From the NCBI GenBank assembly GCA_023159155.1, contig JAJNNX010000010.1, positions 62,001 to 126,000 on the forward strand: a stretch of DNA of 64,000 bases, written 5' to 3'. The stretch's first letter is position 1. Every line of letters starts with the position of its first letter. The translations under genes and the position numbers were made by a program. The DNA is from Ustulina deusta. Lineage: Eukaryota > Ascomycota > Sordariomycetes > Xylariales > Xylariaceae. The notes under the pieces were generated by a model, which was given only the letters and a program-made list of their open reading frames with translations, searched no databases and was not told where the DNA came from. Shown one piece after another: positions 46,888 through 59,419 of the stretch.

Positions 46888-49129
46888 ATAGCTATAATAT
46901 ATTAGTGTTTTAGTGTTTTTGTTTAAGCAAATATACCAGGATTAGGTTTGCTAAGCTTATATTTACTAATTAGATATTTAGAACTAGCGATTGCTTTGCT
47001 ATAATGTTGTATTAACCCTAATACTAAAGTTAGCTAAGCTTTATATTTAAAAAATATTTGTATTACTATCTAAGTATTTTAGTATTATTATTTTATTATA
47101 AATAGGACTAATATTATATAATATAAATAATTTTTTTTTTGCTTGATATATTATAGATTTAAATTTAGGCGTTTTTATTAGTATAATTACTTTTATTTTA
47201 ATTTTTTATGTTAGTTAACTATACGTTTTATAAATTATTAACTTTAATATTATAAATAATACTATTAATTAAATTATTATTCTATTTAATAATAATAAGT
47301 GCTACTATAAGTTTATTAATTAAAAGTATTTTATTTATATTTATTTTTTTATTTAAATTATTACTAGACTACCTACTATTATATTTAATAAATATTAAAA
47401 AATTTAAAAATATATAGAATAATTTATTAAAAAAGTTTTTAGAATATTTATATATTAAGCTTAAAAATAATATATAGCAAACAAAGTGGCTATTATAGCT
47501 ATTTTAAAAATAAGCAATATATAGTTTTATATAAACTTGCCGAACTTCTTAATTAGATTAAACAAAACAAAAAAAATATAATAGTTAAGCTTAAGTTTAA
47601 GTTTACCGGACTTTTGTTTTATTTATTTATAACAAAAAAATTAAATAATAAATTTATTATTTTTTATACTAGATTAAAAGTATTTTTTAAACGTAATAAA
47701 ACAAAAATATACTTAAAAAGTAAAAATATAAATATAGAAATATATATATTAAAGTTATATTTTATATAGGTTATAAGTATTGTTATAGATTTAGTACTAT
47801 ATAATTACTTCGATATAGCTAATAGTTATATTTATATTATTAGTATAAATAAAAATAACTAAAGTTAATTAAATAATAATATTAGTAGACTTAATAAACT
47901 TGTTTTATTTATATTTGATTTAAAAAATAAATGCTTTGTTTTTTTTTAGTTAATTGCTAGAGCTTTAAAGTTTTATGTTTATTTAGATCAAGTTTAAAAC
48001 TTACAAATTAATTAAAAATTAAATTTTAAAAATATTTCGATTTAGTTTAATTTAAGATTTAAAGCTAAATATAAATTTAATAAAAACAATAAATTATATA
48101 TTTATAAGTTAAGTTCTAATCCTTATAATATTGTTTTTGTTATTATGTTTTATATTTTGTTGTTTAGTGCGGAGCAAGCATTATAAATACTTAAAAATAA
48201 CAAAATAGATCTTAATAAAAAAAAAAAAAAAGTTTGTTAGTTAAAAAAATCTAAAGCATTTATTATTATTTTGGACAAGTTTATAAATATTCTTTTTTTT
48301 ATTATTAAATATAAAAAAATAACTGCAAAATTATATTAGTATTTATTTTAGAAACTATTATTTTTATTATTTATTATTTTTAATAATAAATCTAGTATTT
48401 TTATATCTTTTTTTATAAATAATAGTTTATTTATTTCTATAAATATATAATTTCTTTTTAACCACTTTATATTTATACCTTAATATAACCTAAGGTTTTA
48501 ATTAGACAAATATATATAAAAAAGTTCTTATAATTCAAAATATACTTTTTATAAATATTTATTTATAACTAAAAAATTATTTTAATAATTAAAGATTTAT
48601 TTATAATATTAAAACATATTTTTATTATTTAGTAATATATTATTAACTATAATATATTTATTATTACTCAATAAACAGAGAAAGCGCTGCTACAGCCGCC
48701 AAATCGGGCGGAAAGTGCCGCCGTTTTAGCAGGTTCCAGCAGTGCAGGAAATCCCCCGACGAAGGTCGAGACCAGGTACTATATACTTCGCTAGTCGACC
48801 CGAGGGAGGGGCACAGCGCACAACTGCGATCCACATTTTCAGGGGCTAAGTTTTGGTCGCGTCCATCAGTAGGTACAGGCCCAACTTTGGCATCTTTTAT
48901 CTTCTATCTTCCTGTTTCTTGTTATCCGCAACGAGTTCATCCAAAACTGGCCGTTGCAGGCTAGAATGGCCTCCACCTATAAATGGCTGGAACGGCCTTT
49001 GTGTCTTCCGCCCTGCTCTTCTCCCCCTCCGTAGACCGGCTTCCCAATCATGCATAGCTCAGAACAGTTACGTATTCCGTCTATCGCCGTTCTTGAACAC
49101 ATTTTGGGCCCAAACCTTCCAGCCCGACG

Positions 49130-51789
49130 ATGTCCCAGGTGATCGAGCCCTCGCTTACCCGGATTACGACCGCAAGCCGCAGCCAGGACAACCACGCTGC
49201 TTTCCTCCAACGCTTTGCCGCGCGAGAGGCACAGAGCCGGGCTGCCAAGCAAAAGCCGACGCTCTCGGTTAAACAGCATGCCTCTCATCGAGCACAGCTG
49301 AGCAAGGTTCACTTCATCAAGCCAAAATACTCCCGAGAAACCGAAATTAATGTTAGCGGGATCTTCAAGAAATGGAAAAGGTATACAAGCACCCACCATT
49401 TCCCTGTTGCACAAATGCTAATGTTCTCTGCCTACTTCACAGCTACTGTGAGGATCTAAAGGTTGGCGACTGGGAGGCAACGATTAAGAGCCTCAAGCGC
49501 GAAACGACACAGGATTTCTTCCTTTACGTTTGCGAGAACTCCAAGATTACATCATGGGGTAGCGGCGAAGAGTACATCCGTCAATTCCAGCAACTCTATA
49601 CAACAGTGACCGGCCAGTATATGGATCGGAATGATGCCAAAGAGGTATACAAGGTGCGTGGAGGCTTCACACCCTACTCTGTCAATACAACAACCTGGCT
49701 GTTTCACCCCAAGGGCTGTCGGCTCTGTTAACATTCGGTAAGTATTATCGTTGCGTCTTAATTCCTCGCTTTGGTTATCGGCCACCAAATATCGATGGTA
49801 AGCCGGTACTGAACGTGGATAACTTACTTGTTATCTTGACCTTCAATATTGCCTATGACACGAGCATCTTCCCTGGTGAACGACACCGTATCCAGCTAAC
49901 CGGCTGCTACCAACTTCTTTGTTATACCGGAGCACGACCAGCCGAGCTTGTAGACGGCGAGCGGAAGAAACCGAAAGATGGGTCGGCCGAGCAACTCTTC
50001 GGTCGGAAGGTGGTCGAGTCTCCCTCGCCCTCTGCAGACGATGGTGAAGACGACAGCGAAGATCAGGGGTCGGCTCCTGATGAAAACTCCCAGCTGCTCG
50101 AAAGCCTTCTCTCGCAAGAAACTCTAGGGCGCGGACGGCCGAAGGCCCTCTGTTATGAGGACATTCAGATGATGGTTGTGCGGCATCCTGTTACTGGACG
50201 TTGCATTCCAGCTATGGCTATTAAGTTCATTCATCACAAGGGAGCCGACAACAAACCCAAGCCGTAAGTTGTTGCCACTTAGACTCGTAACTGTCTCAAC
50301 TAACAGTTATATTCAGAACTATCTTCTATTTTTCCCCCACCAGGAAGCTTATCTTCTGTGCTGTCTCGACAATCCTCTCGCTCGCCTTGCATGACAAGGC
50401 ATTTGACGCGCCAAGCTTGACGAATGCGTCCGCAATATTCAGCAAGAAACCACCGCGGTCCCAGCAATGTATCCCGCTTCGATGGAAGGAATCCATGTTC
50501 AAAACCCCGGTGTTTCGTCGATACCGAGGGGCATCGCTCTCTGAAGCCGAGGCCATGTTATATTCTAAGCTTAGAGACGATATCGGTCAGCAGAGTCTTG
50601 ATTCAGGACACGAGAAAAGATGGACGCCTAGATTTGCTAGAAGAGGCGCCGCAAATGCTGCTAATGGTACGCTCTACGCTCTGTGCCTACCCAGGTTTAG
50701 ACAGCATGGCCACTTACATGGTTTTTAAAATTATGCTGACCCGGTCACCCTATAGGAGACGCACCAGACTCTGTGCGTGACCAAATGATGCGCCACGATC
50801 CTCAATTTGTGACATTTCATCATGCTTACCTAAATGAGATCGCCAACTTCGACCTACAGAATGCTTTCTTGGAAGAAGAGAAAGAAAGTCAGCTGTTCCG
50901 ACTTTTCGCACATGTAAGTCTTACGCGCGATCCTCGGGCGACCGCGGATATGGTACCTGAGGAGGTGTGGGCAAATCTCGCGCCGGACCCTGAAATTGTC
51001 GAGCTTGAGGAGGAACGAGCCCGGCTGAAGCAGGGTCGCTACCGAATCGAAGGCCACAAGGAAGAGGAAAAGATCCGAAAGCTCTCCAATGAGATTCGCA
51101 TCAAGCGTGCGCAGCGTGACAGGCAGGTTGTTAAGGAATACCGTGAACATTATTTTTACCACCGCCCTACCTGGGACATCGAAAGGCAGGCGCGGGGGGA
51201 AGAAGAGGAGGAGTATGTTGAGCCTGCTATCAACGTTCCTATCCCAGGGCGAGCGAAATTGGCGGAGATTCTTTGCCACCAACCTGACGACGTAACTGAA
51301 GACGCGATCCTACAACAAAGGATTGAAGTCATCGACCTTATGGTCGATCTCTGCGACAAGAGAGAGACCGTCAAGCGCGATAGGATCCAGCATAGAGCTA
51401 AAGCCTGCCCACCGATCAAAACTGAACCAGTAGAGACTGAACTCGGTCCTGATGATTTCCCTCTTCTCATGCATGCAGCACAATGTCCGGATTGCATCGG
51501 CGACGAGCGACTTTCTCTGGAGGAGCGTGCCTTTACATACTGTCGGCCTAACGTTATGAATGATCATTTCGATAGCCAGCATCTCGTGAGGCGCGAGCAG
51601 GCTGAGCAGAGCGGGGACAAGATTCGGTGCGAGCACCCAAAGTGTCGAAGTCTCAAATTCAAACACATAGATGGCTTTCGGTGCCATGTCTACAAGGTTC
51701 ATGGTGTTACTCTGCGGTCGTCGGAGCAAGTAAAGCAGAGGCGGCTACGGAAAGCAAGACGGCGACAACTGGTTACAGGCAGGTCTTAG
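49130..51789 (+). CDS. DUF3435 / FluG-domain protein, tyrosine-recombinase superfamily, with C-terminal zinc fingers
   Basis: Five exons (49130-49380, 49443-49653, 49743-50263, 50317-50666, 50756-51789) join in frame to 788 residues. The N-terminal part (FKKWKR, then a SAM-like helical region with DFFLYVC and YIRQFQQLY) precedes the catalytic half. Tyrosine-recombinase landmarks are Arg in CYTGARPAEL (Arg219), the second Arg region RFARRGAANAAN (436-437), MRHDPQF (His458) and a candidate nucleophile Tyr in HHAYLNE (Tyr469). A coiled, charged region follows (EEERARLKQ to KEYREHYFYHR). The C-terminus (688-761) holds Cys/His pairs, CPDC..HFDSQH and CEHPKC..HVYKVH, like C2H2 fingers. Captains of Starship elements belong to this superfamily, but many C2H2-bearing DUF3435 relatives are not proven captains. 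The gene begins about 460 bp inside the AT/GC boundary and points away from it. All introns have GT..AG borders. Confidence 0.85.
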
Positions 51790-52442
51790 CGATATTGTTC
51801 GGAATACGGGCTGGGAGGCTAGGATATTGTGTGCATGCGGGCCGAATTCATGCCCCGATTTGGTCTGATGTATTGTAGCCTGGGATGGCGTAGAGTCCGC
51901 CGACCAGGTGGCTATCAGGCCAACTAATGCAAGTAGATTATAGTAAACCAGCCGTACTAATGGCTTGCAGTTCTTCTACACGATATTTGTAAAATCATAC
52001 CCAGTTTTGTACCAAGTCCGCCTACTTTCGGCATCCCTTATTCCCTATTAAACTATTCTTTGCAACACCAACAAGGACAACGAATGATCTACTAAAGCAT
52101 CTGGGTAACAAGGAACAAGCCTGACGCTAGCGAGCGAGAAAGCCAACAAGGAAAGCGATGTCTTCGTTCTGTATAGGGGCCAAATCATCTTCATTGCCGG
52201 ACGAGGTGTTGACAAGCAGCTATCAGTTGTGTCCCACTAGCCCACTCCGCGCCCCCCCCACTTGTCTATTGCCCACGCTCAGAGGATTCACCAATAGGTA
52301 GTCTAAATCCTCTACTAAGGCAGCACCTTCCGTTAACTACAACTCGCTGTTCAACCAGGTCTTATCCTGTTTACGGTACTGCTGTCGCCATCTTAGTTCC
52401 CATATTCTTTGCTTCTTTTCGGTTTCTACTTTATAAAACAAT
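51790..52442. other. Intergenic region, no gene seen
   Basis: This is the 3' flank of the DUF3435 gene and the promoter region of the HNH pseudogene. Composition is normal. A CCCGCGCCCCCCCC-like C run occurs near 52245-52260. No ORF or RNA gene is supported. Confidence 0.45.
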
Positions 52443-53716
52443 ATGGTCTCTCCATCGCCTCTTCACCGCCATCAATTGTCTCTCGAGGGCATCATTGATT
52501 TCTCTACAGAGCCACCTTTAGGGACAGATCAGCGCTCCGTCGCCAAGGATAGATTTAACCGTATTATCGACTACTTTAATACTGATGACCCTAGCGACCG
52601 TAGTCCTTACAATCGCTCTCAACTTATCCGCTTCACCTACTAGTACGCACTTTCCGAACAATCCTAAGACAATCTATTGCAAGCTTTCTTTCGGGCCATG
52701 ACGCTTTTAGTAGACGACGATGAAGACATTGACTTCGACGAGCTCCGATCGAAATTCTTTGGCTTCGCGGATTATCTCCTAGATAACTTCTTTTTGCCTT
52801 GTAAGACCCTATATATAAATGCTTACTTCCGTTCCTTAGTTGTTGCTAATGTTTATTAGTGAAAGCTTTTACTAAAAAGACGCCCCAGCCTACCCCGACT
52901 TACTATTTTGCAGTCCAGGAGGTCCAAGGAATGACGCAAAGTTTCGTGGGAACTCCAGCCCAAGTATCGGCTCTGCGGGGCTATTGCCTTCTCCGCGACC
53001 GCCATCGTTGTATAGCGTCGCGAACATTCGATCTACGTAAAGCGATGGACCGCTTTAATCGTAACAGCGATGACGCCAAAGATGACGATGGGAAGTTATT
53101 GAAGGGAGACTCGTTTGATGATCTGGAAGTAGCCCATATACTTCCACATTCTCTGACGAAGGTCAATGCAAGCTACGAACTGGTATATTTCGTTTCCCTG
53201 CAATTATTATCTCTTCTTTAGTTAACCTCTTTTTAGGACCGTCCTAGAGAAGCTGCACTCGCGGTCCTCAACATGTTTGATAACGGAGTTACACATCTAA
53301 TTGAAGGCACCGATATTGACCGGCCACGCAACGCACTCACTCTTACTCACACTTTCCATGGTCTTTTTAGCGACTTCAAGATTTTCTTTGAGCCTATTCA
53401 AGACGAACAGCAGCTACATACCTACCGGATCGACTTATTTCTACCCTCGTCCATCTTTAGGCATCTAAGCCTACCTATTACCCGCACACTCTACCTTACT
53501 GATACCCGGACAATCGACCCTCCCTCGCCCCGGCTTTTGGCCGTTCATCGTGCTATTGCGCATATTCTCCACCTTTCAGCAGCGGGAGAATACATCGACA
53601 GGTTGCTCCGGGATATGGACGAGAAAGGTATACTGGCGGATGGATCTACCGACGTTGGCCGCTTGGTGAAGCTAAGCTTGTCAGGGTGGCTAGATAGGAG
53701 TGCTATCTGCAATTAG
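52443..53716 (+). pseudogene. HNH endonuclease-domain protein with two RIP-like stop codons
   Basis: Exons 52443-52800, 52860-53182 and 53237-53716 give 386 codons in one frame, but exon 1 contains TAG (52641-52643) and TAA (52665-52667). Both would be glutamine codons (CAG, CAA) before a CpA-to-TpA change, the preferred RIP step, and no intron fits around them. The HNH_2-type core is visible: LLRDRHRCIASRTFD (Cys170), EVAHILPHSL (His212, His216), and RPRNALTLTHTFHGLF (Asn259, His268) followed by a hydrophobic strand. Fungi carry many such HNH proteins of unknown role. Translation should stop at codon 67. Re-initiation downstream could still make the nuclease half, which I cannot exclude. Confidence 0.8.
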
Positions 53717-54879
53717 GTACTGAAGAATGCGTATATTTAAAGATAGCACGCAGCTACAGCAATACAAAACGTTCTTTGCAAGACTTAGGAGAATCTAGAT
53801 ATATTGAGAATAAGTGCGCGCAAATGAACGTTAAACTGAAACATAACTTTACGGAGACCTAATATCTAGTATCTAGCATAGCGTCGAGGTAGACATTGCG
53901 ACTGCAGAAGAAGGAGTACGCGCAGTTGGTGTTGGTAATGGTGATGATGGTGGGATGTAGCCGAAGTGTGGAGTTGAGAAATATTGCAACGAGTCGACGG
54001 AAAGCAGAACCAGCATGGGCTGTCTGCCAGATGCCGCTACACTGAGTACGGGGAATGTGGGTGTGTCTGTGCGGACAGGTTCCAGGTTTTACCACTTTCC
54101 TAGCACACGACAAATTAGGATTAGTGCATTCGCAAAATCCTATAGGTAATATTGTTCGGTTTCTTAAGCTAACTTGCTATACATTAGATGTGTACCTAAA
54201 CATTGGGATTGTTTAAAAACATGTTAAAATCATATTACAAAGACAACTTCTAACATAGATTTCCCAGCCCCTTTTTGACCCTCTTTGACCCTCTTTAGCA
54301 AAGGTAGAAAAAGAAGAAGCTTACTTGTAGATCGAACTAGAAATGAAGCGCATACTAGTTTCCCGCTAGGTCCTCTTTAGAAAATCGCATGAAGATAACT
54401 CTTCCCAAATTCGTGCCCATTACTATAAAAGAGGAAAAGAGTGCTGACGATCCTGGTCAACAGCCTACTGGCCAACCAAACTAATCCCTCCCTATTGAAA
54501 GCACTAAGGCTATGCAATATATACAGCACTCACCTCTATACTTTATATAACCTATCACTATAGTAAATGGAGTTAAAGAGCTGTGATTTTTATTGCTATA
54601 GTATATATATACTTAATGCTATATATAAAACAAGACTTAAGATGTATAGTATCTAGTAAGAGAAAAACTCTATGACGATATTATTTGTATAGTATCGAAG
54701 ATGTTGTAGCTTCGGTATCTATTTCCAATATGAACTATAAATGAGCCTTCCGCTGCAATACAGTTTACATTGTTTCACACTTAACCAATATGACCTATAC
54801 TGTGGCTGTAGTTGTCACACCTTTCTGAGATATTAATACAATGATTGAAAACGCAACTAAGAAAAGCAAAAAAACCTAT
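53717..54879. other. Intergenic region between convergent genes
   Basis: This region lies between the 3' ends of the HNH pseudogene (+) and the NLR gene (-). An 84-codon ORF at 53859-54113 (-) has no support. The right part (54500-54880) is rather AT-rich with TATATA runs. No gene is assigned. Confidence 0.4.
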
Positions 54880-57800
54880 TTACTCCAACTCCCTTGAGAA
54901 TAGTTGCCGAAGCCCATAGAAGTCTGGAGAAATAAAAGCTCCATGGTTAAGTAGTAGGAGTTCCACGGCATTATAATGATTAAATGCTGCATATTGCAGT
55001 GCAGTTAGTCCAGCAGCATCAACAGTATCAAGATCAGCACTCTCCTTTAACAGGTTGACCATAGCCTCGTGCCCCTTCTCTGCCGCCCACGAGAGCGGCG
55101 TCCGGCCATACTCGTTTTTCGAGTCGGGGTCGACTCGTTCCGTCGCGAGTAATAGCTTGACGACGGCCTCGTGCCCCTTCTCTGCCGCCCACGAGAGCGG
55201 CGTCCGACCATCCTCAGTATCTTTCGAGTCGGGGTCGACTCCCTCCGTCGCGAGTAATCGCGTGACGATGGCCTCATGCCCATTCTCTGCCGCCCACGAG
55301 AGCGGCGTCTGGCCATTGCTATCTCTTACATCCGCGTTGCAATCACCAAGTAAACTCGCCACAACTTTGTTCAAACCGAAAAATGCTGCTAGGTGTAACC
55401 CAGTTGTTTGCTTTGGTGTCCTCTGACTATAATCCCCATATCTATATTCATTATTAACCAGGAGAACTTGACTTGATGCTTCAACTTCGGCTGACTTCCA
55501 AAGAAAAGAAATAATAGTCTGATATACTGATATTTCACGGCCATGGTGTCCCCAATTATGAGCGGCGTAGTCGTAAAAAGGGTATAATCTAAGACGCTCT
55601 TCAAACTCTTCGTTTGTTTTAGAATATCCGCTTGCGAAGTTGCGATAGGAAAGGTAGGTAGTACAGACTGCTGTAATAGAAAGCTGTGCGTCCGGAAACC
55701 ATTTACTCTGAGTTTGTGTGAAATAGTCTTGTGTGGTATAATGGACTAGTCGAACAATACTGCTTTCTTCATCAACTGTTACTAGTCCAGCGCATACAGA
55801 AACCACGTCTTCGATCTGTGGGAGGTTGTCTTTATCAAGTTCTAGCTCATTAGTTTCTACTGCAAGTGCATGTTGGAGTTCTACTTTTGTTAGTGGCCTT
55901 TTCGCACAAGTTATCCACGATAGGACTTGCTTGGCACGTTTTGCCTGCTCTTGAACTTGTCCGCTAATTCGTTCCATGGCGTACTCATACGCAGCGTTAT
56001 AGGCATCTGATCCAGTTGCAAGCTTTTGTAACGCTTTCCGTATAGCTTTCGGTGTATCTTTGCCAATTAATGAAGCCAAATAGAGTTGCGCAAGCAAAAA
56101 CCTAAGAAAATTAGCCAAATTAGCATGATCTATATTGTTCTTAGAGTATACATACATCCCATCAACGGCCTCTATTATGCTTGTTGTAATCTCATTTTGA
56201 AGCTCAGGTCGACTGGTAACAATTTTGGGAAGTTCGCATACATGTCCTTGCAAATATCTGTTAATATCATGCTTAGTTGCGCGGATCTCTATCGACAAAC
56301 ATCCTCGAAAATGGTCTTCGATCTCTGGTATATATCTCGAGGTCGCAAAAATATTAACTCCGGTTTTCTTTTGAAGGTTGAAGATTGCTGATAGAAACAT
56401 TGTACGGCACCCATCAAAAGCTCGACACTCATCAAGTGCATCAATAGTAATAAAAGCCCGGGAGTTCTGAACGGTAACCGATTCAAGTGCTTTAGAAATC
56501 TCGTCGAAAGATGGGCGAGTTCGTTTTGGCTTATGCCGATCGTAGAGCTCGGTTAGACTGCTTGGTAAAGGTGACCGGCATTGACACAACTGTTTCAGCA
56601 GACTACTTAGCAGGCTCTCAACAGTCTGCTCGCTTTGGCGTTTGTAGTTACAGTAGACATAGGCTATTGCAATGGTAGTCTCGCTACGGAAGTGATTCTC
56701 AAGGTTATCGATGACAATTGAGGTCAAGATGCTCTTGCCAGCTCCAGGGATCCCGGGACAGAATAACGTATTTTTTGGCTCCTTTAACCAACTCTGATAC
56801 TTATCTGAGTCAAGCAGCCACTGCCCTGTCCCTAGTTGTCGTCTTCTAAAGTTGTCGGTTTGTTGTGCCCCGTAGTCAGTCGATGTGAGCCAGTCGAGAA
56901 TTTCGGCATCTTCTTTCTTTTCTAGATACCGTTTGGTGTGTGTGACCGCCTCGTTAATAGAAGACACAGTAGTAGAGACTGCAAGAACTGTTAGAAAGGA
57001 CTAAACAGGCCTTGAGACCGTTGGATAGCTAACGACGATACTCTAACTGGGTACTTAGGATACAAGCACTAACCATCTGACAGTATCCCGACCAGCGTTC
57101 TCTCCGCCTCGACCTTATTCGGCGCAATCTCGTAAAGGAGATCTCTTGTGTATGCAGCAGCTGTCATCGCTGCGTATCCTTGCCACAACTTGTTCTTGTG
57201 GGTATCGGAATAGTCACATATGCCACGAACGATGAGGAAGGGGAATTGATTCATCAATCCGGCAGCTTCCATCTCGAAGCATAACACGTCCTTCTCCATC
57301 GAAAGCTTATCGCGAATTGATGCGTCTCTCATCACTTGGTTAGAGGAAGCAATAAGGCCGTAGTGTATTGCGGGGTCGTCTTCGTCTGCCGAACGTGCTT
57401 CCCGCAAGATCAGACTCGATGCATCATCTCCACAGTAGAGCACACAATTCCCCTGGGGAGAATGAAGGATATCGGCTTTATAAAGCCGGTCCGTGCTAGC
57501 GCTTGGTCGTTGGTAGTCTTTCTGCAGTCTCGTATTTCTATCAAGAACGCTCGCAACAGCTTCCTTGAGCTGATGTCCCTTGATCGAATATGTAGTCTCA
57601 AGTGTGGACACCGCTGCCATGATGAATGTCGGTGGTTTGTTCAAGAATCCCGTAGACACGAATGGCTCGTTCTGGATAGTCTTCCCGAAGTCGAACTGGT
57701 ATACACCCCCATTTCCATTACCGGCAGAACTGACTACAACGTCGCCTAGACGGATATCGTGTTTCGCGGGAGCTCCACCGCCAATACCAACCATCAAACC

Positions 57801-58055
57801 AGCCCTGAGGTTTGGAAAGCTGCGTATCATATCTTTGGCAGCATTTGAAGCATTGACAAGTCCATATTCGCCACGTGGTAACGCGGCAATGACGACATTG
57901 TGCTTCCCAACACGACCTAGAGTATAGCTGTTGTCATCTTTCGCGGGCAGAGAGTCTGGCTTTTCGTGTTCTTCGTCAAGGAACACTCGGGCGGCTACGC
58001 TTTCTCTACCGACGGCGCAAAGCCAGCCAATTGTGTATTCGTGAGGGTTTGGCAT
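54880..58055 (-). CDS. NLR-type receptor: nucleoside phosphorylase - NACHT - ankyrin repeats
   Basis: Exons 57074-58055 and 54880-56987 encode 1029 residues. The start is the ATG of MPNPHEYTIGWLCAVGRE (58055); the open frame begins earlier only with a non-ATG codon. A 5'-untranslated intron at 58080-58150 (GTAAGT..CAG) lies just upstream. Residues 5-325 are a PNP_UDP_1 phosphorylase domain (GLMVGIGGGAP, LGDVVVS, FEMEAAGL, VRGICDYSD). Then ILDWLTSTDYGAQQ leads into a NACHT domain with Walker A GIPGAGKS (406-413), Walker B FITIDALDEC (506-515) and a TSRY sensor (543-546), followed by a winged-helix part. Residues 850-1015 are about five ankyrin repeats, and the central three are nearly identical at DNA level. 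Such fungal NLRs act in non-self recognition and regulated cell death. The N-terminal domain is the presumed effector and the repeats the presumed sensor. Confidence 0.9.
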
Positions 58056-59419
58056 TGCTACGAAAGGTGCGATCGAGCCCTGGAACAACTTGTTAGACTA
58101 TCGATCGACCTCGCGATGAGAATGAGCTTCTTTTGACTCCATAGACTTACCCTTGAGTAAATATGCGTTAGAACAATGGCATGGGCCTAGCCTTTCACCC
58201 CCCTCAGGCATATCATTCCCGGTCTGTTGATGAACCGACTCTGATAGATCGTTGAAAATGGAAGCTGAAGGTTCCGCCGCGCACTCTACGCGGGCGGGCG
58301 GCAGTGTTTTGATCAGGTCGAAAGCCCCCATTACAGCCTGCATATCGAGCTGTAGTGCCGCGGCTCCTTCTCCTCATCCCTCATCTCTACTGGCCCTGTC
58401 ACATAGGCGCGGACCAACCAGACAAGGCGGTGCATTGTAGACACGAGCCAATAGTAACAGATTCGAATATGCAGCGTAGTAGTGGTGGCGGTGGCATTGG
58501 CAGTATGCAGGCTGTGGTGCGTTGAGGAATTGACCAGGGTGTGCCATCTCGCCCATGGGCTAGGCGATGGCGGCGTTGGATGTGCCGATTTCACAACTAG
58601 AATGCAGTCTAATAATGCAGGCTGCGAAGAGGTGCAGATGACAATGTTAAAACAGCAGATGGCATGGGGGGGTTAGCATGGAGCAACTGGGAAGCCGACG
58701 CTAAGGGGAAGTTATGTCGCAATAGCATAGCTATAGAAGCCATCAGCCCACCAAGATACAGAAGATAAGCCTAGAGAAAAATAGTGTGCTAGGTGGAAGC
58801 GAACATAGCTGACTGTGCAGCCTTAGAGCCCACGCGCGCGCCACACCCGGATCTGACCTAGCTTGTCTCCTATCTATGCTGCTATCTCTCCCTTCTTCCC
58901 TCGAGTTTATCGTACACTAGTCTATGTCACTATATTGATCCGTTCTTGTTTTTTTACAATGTCTGATTAATTGATTGATTGATTGATTGATTAATTCCTA
59001 CTCGGTTTCAACCGCTCTTTCATCCACAGCTATGCCCGGCTGGCAGAGCGAGTCAACCAGCCGACACGGCCCGGATGTTGATCTGTACCGCCCCCCCTTC
59101 GCTATCTGCTGAAAATTCAACCCACAACCAGCTGGCCCCAACTTCTGCCTTGTAATCCTCAACCTTTATCTATATTTGGCTAGCACTCGCTTATAAATCA
59201 TGGTTCTCTACTAATGTACAAGTGATTCTAGTCTGCTCTTGAGGCGAATGCCTCTAGCTTTGCATACTGCTTACCTTTAGTCTGCTCGCCTCTCTGTAGG
59301 TGCACAGAAATGAGGCACCACGAAGTCCTAACTTGTCAGGCTTAACCGCTGTCTAGAATGGATTTATGTTTATAGACGTATCGGATCTAACCTGGCTAGC
59401 CCCTTATCCTCGTTTTGCA
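58056..59419. other. NLR promoter/5' UTR and intergenic region with GATT microsatellite
   Basis: It contains the NLR 5'-untranslated intron (58080-58150) and an upstream 81-codon ATG frame (58098-58343, -) that may be an upstream ORF or part of the leader. A (GATT)n microsatellite lies at about 58964-58996. No other gene is supported. Confidence 0.45.

Larger units (their letters stand above)
41216..48663. other. AT-rich RIP block with transposon remains
   Basis: About 7.4 kb of near-pure A+T sequence in which no intact ORF is found. Separate entries describe the recognisable pieces (42360-42710, 45055-45275, 45919-46887). The rest is presumably RIP-degraded repeat, but I could not assign it. 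The block ends sharply: within about 15 bp of 48665 the sequence becomes normal host composition. Confidence 0.7.

Noticed and set aside
45914..46892. ATAGC repeated at both ends of the family A fragment as a target duplication
   Set aside because: The right side is not an LTR end, and this pentamer is frequent in RIP'd DNA, so chance is likely.
50854..51729. Minus-strand ORFs of 110-142 codons
   Set aside because: They are antisense shadows of the last DUF3435 exon.
52641..52682. Intron (GTACGC..GCAAG) removing the HNH stop codons
   Set aside because: It would be about 38 nt, shorter than all other introns here, and the joined frame runs into further stops, while simple read-through keeps the conserved frame.
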